Assembly (NCBI GenBank): GCA_011046055.1
Contig: DSBN01000194.1
Span: 1-9,773 of the forward strand
DNA: 9,773 bases
Direction: 5' to 3'
From: Sediminispirochaeta sp.
GTDB taxonomy: Bacteria; Spirochaetota; Spirochaetia; DSM-16054; Sediminispirochaetaceae
In this document: positions 5,820 through 9,773 of the stretch, piece after piece
Numbering within the stretch: position 1 is the stretch's first letter
Layout of the letters: every line of letters starts with the position of its first letter
Notes under the pieces: model-generated
The model's database searches: none
What the model saw: the letters and a program-made list of their open reading frames with translations, nothing else
Told to the model about the DNA's origin: nothing
Made by a program: the position numbers and the translations under genes

Positions 5820-7961
5820 ATGAAAGCTCAGATAAGTACTCCGATTAGACGGGTCGACGCCAAGGACAAGACCAGCGGAGCCGCTCGCTACTTGGCCGAC
5901 ATGAGCTTCGAGGGGATGCTCTACGCCAAGGCGGTCAGATCGGAGCGACCTCGGGCGAAAATACTCAGGATCGAGGTTCCCCGGCTCCCCGAGGGATATA
6001 CCTACGTCGACGCCTCGGATATTCCCGCCGGGGGAAAGAACAAAATAGAGATGATAAAAGACGACTGGCCTGTCTTCGCCGACAAGGAGGTACGCTTTGT
6101 CGGCGAGACCCTCGCCCTGATCGTCGGTCCCGACCGGGGTATGCTCAATCGCCTCTGCCGGGAGGTGAAGGTCGAATACCAAGACCTCGAGCCCGCCCTG
6201 ACCATAGACGAGGCCGAATCCTTGAAAGGCGGAGCCATTCATGGTACGGACAACCTCTACGCCGACTACAATCTGCGGAAAGGCGATCCGGAGGAAGCTT
6301 TCAAAAAGGCCGACCGGATCATCGAAGACGAGATCAGCACCGGCTACCAGGAGCATATTTACATGGAACCCCAGGGAGTGGTGGCCAGGCCGGAGGCGGA
6401 TGGAAAATTGGGGGTCTATTTCTCCGGGCAGTGCCCCTTCTACGTGCGGCACGCCGTCGCCGGGGCCATGGGCGTCGATGAGGAGATGGTCCGCGTGCAA
6501 CAGGCGGTCACCGGCGGAGCCTTCGGGGGCAAGGAGCACTACCCCGACGTAATATCCACCTCCCTGGCGGTGGCGGCGCGCAAGGTCGGGCGACCGGTGG
6601 GCTACTTCTTCGACCGAGTGGAAGACATCAGCTACACCCCGAAGCGTCATCCCAGCCGTACCACCTTCCGTACCGCGGTGGACGAGCGGGGAAACGTGCT
6701 GGCCATGGATATCGATGTGAAGCTCAACGCCGGTGCCTACGAGAGCTGCTCCATGGTGGTCCTCCAGAGGGCAATCTTTTCGGTGAACAGTGTCTACGAT
6801 ATTCAGAACGTGAAGATTCGTGGCCGGGCCTTCGCCACCAACAACGTTCCCTCGGATGCGTACCGCGGCTTCGGGGCTCCTCAGGGCCTTTTCGCCATGG
6901 AGGTGCATATGAGCCACCTGGCGCGTACACTGGGACTGTCGGATCTGAAGTACAAGAGCCGGCACCTGATAAAGAAGGGCGGACTCACGGTGACCAACGG
7001 ACGGATTCACGAAGAGGTAAAACTGCCGGAGATGATCGAGCGGATCGACGAAATGTCCGACTACCGCCGTAAGGTCAAGGAGTTCAAAAAGGGCAGCTGG
7101 CGGGGAGTGGGCTTCTCCATGTTCAACCACGGCAGCGGCTTCACCGGCAACGGTGAGCAGGAGATCATCCGTGGGGTGGTCAAAATGAGAAAGAGAAGCG
7201 ACGGACTGGTCGACCTGCTGGTCTCCAACGTGGAGATGGGGCAGGGCCTGCAGACCACTTTTCGCAAGATCGCCGCGATGGTCCTGGACCTGCCGGTGGA
7301 CCAGGTGGTCTACAACGACCCCAACACCGACCTGGTACCCGATTCTGGGCCGACCTGCGCCTCCCGCTCCATTGCCATAGTGGGCTACTTGGTGCAGGAG
7401 GCGGCGAAGAAGCTGAAGGCCCGCTGGGGCGAAGAGGGGGAGGTGCTGGTGGAGCACCGGTACGCCCACCCGCCGCGGCTCCATTGGGACCAGGAGAAAC
7501 TCGACGGCGACGCTTACCCCTCCTACGGATGGGGGATCAACGTCATCGAAGTCGAGGTCGACCCCCTGACCTACGAGGTGGAGACCAAGGGAATTTGGGC
7601 CATCCACGACGTAGGCGTGGCCATCGACGAGAAGGTCGTTGAGGGCCAAGTAGACGGAGGGATCATCCAAGCTCTGGGCTATGGAAGTCTGGAAAAACTC
7701 GAGGTCAAGGACGGACGTTTCCAACAGAGAACCATGGCCGATTATACTATCCCCACCAGCATGGATTTCCCCCGGATCAAGAGCGCTCTGGTGGATAACC
7801 CCTACGAGTACGGCCCCTTTGGCGCCAAAGGCGCCGGCGAGCTGGTCTTCGACGGGGCGGCGGCGGCCTTCGCCGACGCGGTACAGATGGCGATCGACCG
7901 GGATATTTCGCGTATACCCGTCACTCCTGAGTATATTATGGAGGTATACGAAAATGACTAA
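5820..7961 (+). CDS. xdhA: Molybdenum-binding catalytic subunit of a xanthine dehydrogenase family hydroxylase
   Basis: A 713-residue protein. The N-terminal third is the a/b hammerhead domain (RRVDAKDKTSG, then FADKEVRFVGE). The rest is the Mo-cofactor domain: Q204 before CPFYV, GGAFGGKE at 232-239, AYRGFGAPQ around R349, EMGQGLQT at 472-479, and GAKGAGE ending in Glu674. Counting residues against bovine xanthine oxidase from memory, Gln204, Glu239, Arg317, Arg349, Phe351 and Glu674 match Gln767, Glu802, Arg880, Arg912, Phe914 and the catalytic Glu1261. The Glu239-to-Arg349 spacing of 110 is identical. Aldehyde oxidases lack the Glu802/Arg880 pair, so a hydroxylated purine substrate is likely (inference). 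The exact purine, and whether the Mo ligand is sulfur or selenium, cannot be read from sequence. No in-frame TGA interrupts the gene, so selenium would have to be a cofactor, not selenocysteine. The gene overlaps xdhC by 8 nt. 'xdhD-like' would be an equally fair name. Confidence 0.93.
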   Translation: MKAQISTPIRRVDAKDKTSGAARYLADMSFEGMLYAKAVRSERPRAKILRIEVPRLPEGYTYVDASDIPAGGKNKIEMIKDDWPVFADKEVRFVGETLALIVGPDRGMLNRLCREVKVEYQDLEPALTIDEAESLKGGAIHGTDNLYADYNLRKGDPEEAFKKADRIIEDEISTGYQEHIYMEPQGVVARPEADGKLGVYFSGQCPFYVRHAVAGAMGVDEEMVRVQQAVTGGAFGGKEHYPDVISTSLAVAARKVGRPVGYFFDRVEDISYTPKRHPSRTTFRTAVDERGNVLAMDIDVKLNAGAYESCSMVVLQRAIFSVNSVYDIQNVKIRGRAFATNNVPSDAYRGFGAPQGLFAMEVHMSHLARTLGLSDLKYKSRHLIKKGGLTVTNGRIHEEVKLPEMIERIDEMSDYRRKVKEFKKGSWRGVGFSMFNHGSGFTGNGEQEIIRGVVKMRKRSDGLVDLLVSNVEMGQGLQTTFRKIAAMVLDLPVDQVVYNDPNTDLVPDSGPTCASRSIAIVGYLVQEAAKKLKARWGEEGEVLVEHRYAHPPRLHWDQEKLDGDAYPSYGWGINVIEVEVDPLTYEVETKGIWAIHDVGVAIDEKVVEGQVDGGIIQALGYGSLEKLEVKDGRFQQRTMADYTIPTSMDFPRIKSALVDNPYEYGPFGAKGAGELVFDGAAAAFADAVQMAIDRDISRIPVTPEYIMEVYEND
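7940..7944 (+). promoter_or_regulatory. Ribosome binding site of xdhC, inside xdhA
   Basis: GGAGG lies within the last codons of xdhA, 9 nt before the xdhC ATG at 7954. It decides the start: the same frame is open upstream to at least 7681, but only the 7954 start gives the normal ferredoxin-domain N-terminus (MTKITFSVNGE). Confidence 0.7.
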
Positions 7962-8427
7962 AATTACTTTTTCCGTCAATGGAGAAAGCAGAACCATAGA
8001 GACCGACCCTCTACGGCGCCTTCTGGACGTCCTGCGGGAGGATCTGGGACTGACCGGGGTCAAGGAGGGCTGCGCCGAAGGGGAGTGCGGAGCCTGTTCG
8101 GTCATCAAGGACGGGCTGCTGGTCAACTCCTGCATGGTACCCATCGGGACCTGCGAGGGGGCGCGGATCGTCACCCCCGAGGGGCTCCGTGAGACCGACC
8201 GGGGCCGGACCATCATCGACGCCTACGCCGACTCGGGGGCCGTGCAGTGCGGATTCTGCACACCAGGTATGATGATGGCCACCGAGGCGCTGCTGGAGAA
8301 AAACTCACAACCCAGCGAGGCCGAAGCGCGCGAGGCGCTCTCGGGCAACCTCTGCCGTTGTACTGGATACGACATGATAGTAGAGGGGGTCCTGAAGGCC
8401 GCCGAAAGGGGGAAGGGACTATGGTAG
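7954..8427 (+). CDS. xdhC: 2Fe-2S subunit of the xanthine dehydrogenase family hydroxylase
   Basis: A 157-residue protein of the usual length for this subunit. The N-terminal plant-type ferredoxin domain has Cys40, Cys45, Cys48 and Cys60 (CxxxxCxxC...C) for one 2Fe-2S cluster. The C-terminal helical domain has Cys99, Cys102, Cys134 and Cys136 (CGFCTPG and CRCTGY) for the second. All eight ligands are present, so it should pass electrons from the Mo site in XdhA to the FAD in XdhB. The ATG overlaps the end of xdhA by 8 nt and the stop overlaps the xdhB start by 7 nt, which implies translational coupling of the three subunits. The symbol follows E. coli usage for the Fe-S subunit; elsewhere 'xdhC' denotes a cofactor-insertion chaperone, which this is not. 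Confidence 0.93.
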   Translation: MTKITFSVNGESRTIETDPLRRLLDVLREDLGLTGVKEGCAEGECGACSVIKDGLLVNSCMVPIGTCEGARIVTPEGLRETDRGRTIIDAYADSGAVQCGFCTPGMMMATEALLEKNSQPSEAEAREALSGNLCRCTGYDMIVEGVLKAAERGKGLW

Positions 8428-9266
8428 AAGCGTACCGACCGAGTAGCCTGGAAGAGGCGCTGAAAATCCGGGCCGACAAGGGTGCTCTCCCCTTTGCCGG
8501 CGGAACTGACCTGATGGTCAAGTACCGTTACGAATCGGGGGCGGTACCGGAGTACCCCGCCCCGGTGATTTTTTTGACTCATCTGGAAGAGATCAGAAAA
8601 ATATACTCGCAGGACGGTGAACTGCACCTGGGGGCCGGGACGAGCCTGGCGGAACTTATGTCACACTCGGAGGTCCCGGAACTGCTCAAAGAGGCGGTCA
8701 GAACCATCGCCGCACCGGGGCTGCGCAACACCGCCACCCTGGCCGGCAACATCTGCAACGCCTCACCGGCGGCCGACGGGGTCTGTGCCCTCTACGCTCT
8801 GGACAGCCGGGTGAAGCTCAGCTCTCCTCGGTCCAGCCGGGAGCTGGCGATCTACGAGTTTATCACCGGTCCGGGCAAGACCGAGCTGCGCGAGGACGAG
8901 CTGCTCACCGAGATCATCATACCTCGTGATCGATCCACCACCCGCCTGTTTCGCAAGGTGGGCACCCGCAAGGCCAACGCCCTGTCGAAGCTCAGCATCG
9001 CCGCGGCGGCCAGACTGAGCGGTGAAAGGGTCGATGAGGTCCGCATCGCCCTAGGGGCGGTGGCTCCAACGGTGCTTCGATCGGTGGAGCTGGAGAAGCA
9101 GATCCAAGGGCTGAGCCGGGCGGAGCTGTCGGAGCGACTGGAGCATTTCGTACAGTCCTACGAGGCGATGGTTCAACCGATCGACGATCAGCGGTCGACG
9201 GCGGTCTACCGGAAAAAGGTCGCGGTGAACCTGCTGCGCCAGTTCCTCACGAGCATCGCCGCTTAG
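8421..9266 (+). CDS. xdhB: FAD-binding subunit of the xanthine dehydrogenase family hydroxylase
   Basis: A 281-residue protein close to the normal length for separate FAD subunits. The start at 8421 overlaps the xdhC stop by 7 nt and follows a purine-rich tract (8405-8417). The frame stays open upstream to an ATG at 8247, but that would lie wholly inside xdhC, and the family N-terminus begins at YRPSSLEEAL. The FAD fold (residues ~1-165) shows PFAGGTDLMV (24-33) and the pyrophosphate/isoalloxazine-contacting RNTATLAGNICNASPAAD (102-119). The C-terminal CO-dehydrogenase flavoprotein-type domain covers ~170-275 (FRKVGTRKANALSKLSIAAAARL). It should pass electrons from the 2Fe-2S clusters to NAD+ or another acceptor; the acceptor is not evident from sequence. 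It corresponds by position to E. coli ygfM. The next gene starts 23 nt downstream. Confidence 0.93.
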   Translation: MVEAYRPSSLEEALKIRADKGALPFAGGTDLMVKYRYESGAVPEYPAPVIFLTHLEEIRKIYSQDGELHLGAGTSLAELMSHSEVPELLKEAVRTIAAPGLRNTATLAGNICNASPAADGVCALYALDSRVKLSSPRSSRELAIYEFITGPGKTELREDELLTEIIIPRDRSTTRLFRKVGTRKANALSKLSIAAAARLSGERVDEVRIALGAVAPTVLRSVELEKQIQGLSRAELSERLEHFVQSYEAMVQPIDDQRSTAVYRKKVAVNLLRQFLTSIAA

Positions 9267-9272
9267 AACTCA

Positions 9273-9278
9273 AGGGAG
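9273..9278 (+). promoter_or_regulatory. Ribosome binding site of the last gene
   Basis: AGGGAG lies 11 nt before the ATG at 9290, slightly far for an ideal site but the only purine-rich match in the 23-nt gap after xdhB. No terminator-like inverted repeat is visible in the gap, so read-through from xdhB is expected. Confidence 0.45.
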
Positions 9279-9289
9279 AGTGAAATAAG

Positions 9290-9773
9290 ATGGATAGAAT
9301 ACTGCTGAAAGATATATTTTACCTACAGCGAAGCTCCGAAGAGGAAGGGCTCTGGGGCTACGATCTGCTGATTGAGGGCAACCGGGTGGCGAAGATCGAC
9401 AAAAACATCGATTTTCGTCCCGGTGAAACCGACCGGGTCATCGACTGCTCGCGGCACGTGGTGGTCCCGGGTTTTGTAAACACCCATCACCACTTCTACC
9501 AGACCCTGACGCGAAATATACCGGCGGTGCAGAACGCCGAACTCTTCGATTGGCTGGTCTACCTCTACGAAGTGTGGAAGCATATCGGCGACGAGTCGGT
9601 CTACTATTCGTCGCTGATGGCCATGGGGGAGCTGCTGAAAACCGGCTGTACCACCAGCACGGACCACCACTACCTCTACCCTCAGGGGTTTCAAGGGGAT
9701 CTGATGGGGCTGCAGTTCAAGGCCGCCGAGACTCTGGGAATGCGATTTTCCCCTACCCGGGGCTCCATGTCCC
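9290..9773 (+). CDS. Amidohydrolase, probable 8-oxoguanine deaminase (5' part only)
   Basis: Only the first 161 residues are present; the frame runs open off the right edge, and family members are about 450 residues. The visible part has the N-terminal β-sandwich (YDLLIEGNRVAKID), VVVPGFVNTHHHFYQTLTR with metal ligands His66 and His68, and then LFDWLVYLYEVW and TTSTDHHYLYP. The HHHFYQTLTR segment and the QNAELFDWL stretch after it are what I associate with 8-oxoguanine deaminase and related triazine-type hydrolases, rather than with guanine deaminase proper. The third His, the fourth His and the Asp ligand would lie downstream. 8-Oxoguanine deaminase makes urate, which fits a purine operon. 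The protein is only distantly related to SsnA in the same operon. A different aminopurine or aminotriazine-like substrate is possible. Confidence 0.85.
   Translation, partial: MDRILLKDIFYLQRSSEEEGLWGYDLLIEGNRVAKIDKNIDFRPGETDRVIDCSRHVVVPGFVNTHHHFYQTLTRNIPAVQNAELFDWLVYLYEVWKHIGDESVYYSSLMAMGELLKTGCTTSTDHHYLYPQGFQGDLMGLQFKAAETLGMRFSPTRGSMS

Noticed and set aside
7821..7835. Perfect inverted repeat GGCGCC-AAA-GGCGCC in xdhA, considered as a terminator or site
   Set aside because: It encodes the conserved GAKGAGE motif around catalytic Glu674, has no T-run, and the downstream genes are plainly in the same operon. Codon choice explains it.
7681..7953. An N-terminal extension of xdhC starting at 7681
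   Set aside because: It would lie entirely inside xdhA. Its residues do not resemble a ferredoxin domain, and the ATG at 7954 has a good ribosome binding site and the family N-terminus.
5652..8216. An 854-codon open frame on the minus strand opposite ygeY/xdhA/xdhC
   Set aside because: It lies antisense to three genes with full family motifs. Long antisense frames are expected where the coding strand has G/C-rich third positions and few codons that read as stops in reverse. Its translation shows no recognisable domain.
8247..8420. An N-terminal extension of xdhB starting at 8247
   Set aside because: It lies inside xdhC, and the FAD-subunit family begins at the MVEAYRPSSLEEAL segment encoded from 8421.
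1..9773. Mobile element, CRISPR array, tRNA or rRNA
   Set aside because: I saw no transposase motifs, terminal inverted repeats, regularly spaced repeats or tRNA-like cloverleaf, and genes fill nearly all of the window.

Overview
The window is one tightly packed, single-strand (+) operon of seven genes from an anaerobic or facultative bacterium: ygfK - ssnA - ygeY - xdhA - xdhC - xdhB - an amidohydrolase cut by the right edge. The DNA is moderately GC-rich, with G/C-rich third codon positions. Intergenic gaps are 10 to 23 nt, two gene pairs overlap by 7-8 nt, and nearly every gene has a clear purine-rich Shine-Dalgarno sequence. I cannot assign the lineage. Gene content and order resemble the Escherichia coli ygfK-ssnA-ygfM-xdhD and ygeW-ygeX-ygeY loci and the 'selenium-dependent molybdenum hydroxylase' clusters described in scattered anaerobes, including Firmicutes and spirochaetes.

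Layout. Bases 1-97 form a short leader, possibly holding the tail of an upstream gene, with a stem-loop and a strong ribosome binding site. Bases 98-3229 encode YgfK, a 1043-residue Fe-S flavoprotein combining a dihydroorotate/dihydropyrimidine dehydrogenase-like barrel, a GltD-like NAD(P)H/FAD module and a C-terminal pair of 4Fe-4S motifs. Bases 3253-4572 encode SsnA, a metal-dependent amidohydrolase. Bases 4586-5809 encode YgeY, an M20 family dinuclear metallohydrolase. Bases 5820-9266 encode the three subunits of a xanthine dehydrogenase family molybdenum hydroxylase (Mo cofactor, 2Fe-2S, FAD). Bases 9290 to the edge encode the first 161 residues of a second amidohydrolase, closest to the 8-oxoguanine deaminase/triazine hydrolase group.

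How the genes fit together (inference). The molybdenum hydroxylase keeps the active-site residues of true xanthine dehydrogenases rather than aldehyde oxidases, so a purine is the likely substrate. The last gene would deaminate an amino-oxopurine such as 8-oxoguanine to urate. YgfK has the electron-transfer parts needed to reduce a C=C or C=N bond in a heterocycle with NAD(P)H. SsnA and YgeY would then hydrolyse ring-opened or carbamoylated products. From memory, 2023 genetic work on gut anaerobes linked ygfK, ssnA, ygeY and relatives (ygeX, ygeW, hyuA, xdhD-type genes) to oxygen-independent urate breakdown. Older comparative genomics linked ygfK/ssnA/ygeY to molybdenum hydroxylases carrying a labile selenium cofactor supplied through SelD. 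The window shows no selD, yqeB, yqeC, ygeX, ygeW, hyuA or transporter; these would be expected in the flanks. The system is recognisable rather than wholly new, but the individual reactions of YgfK, SsnA and YgeY are the least settled part.
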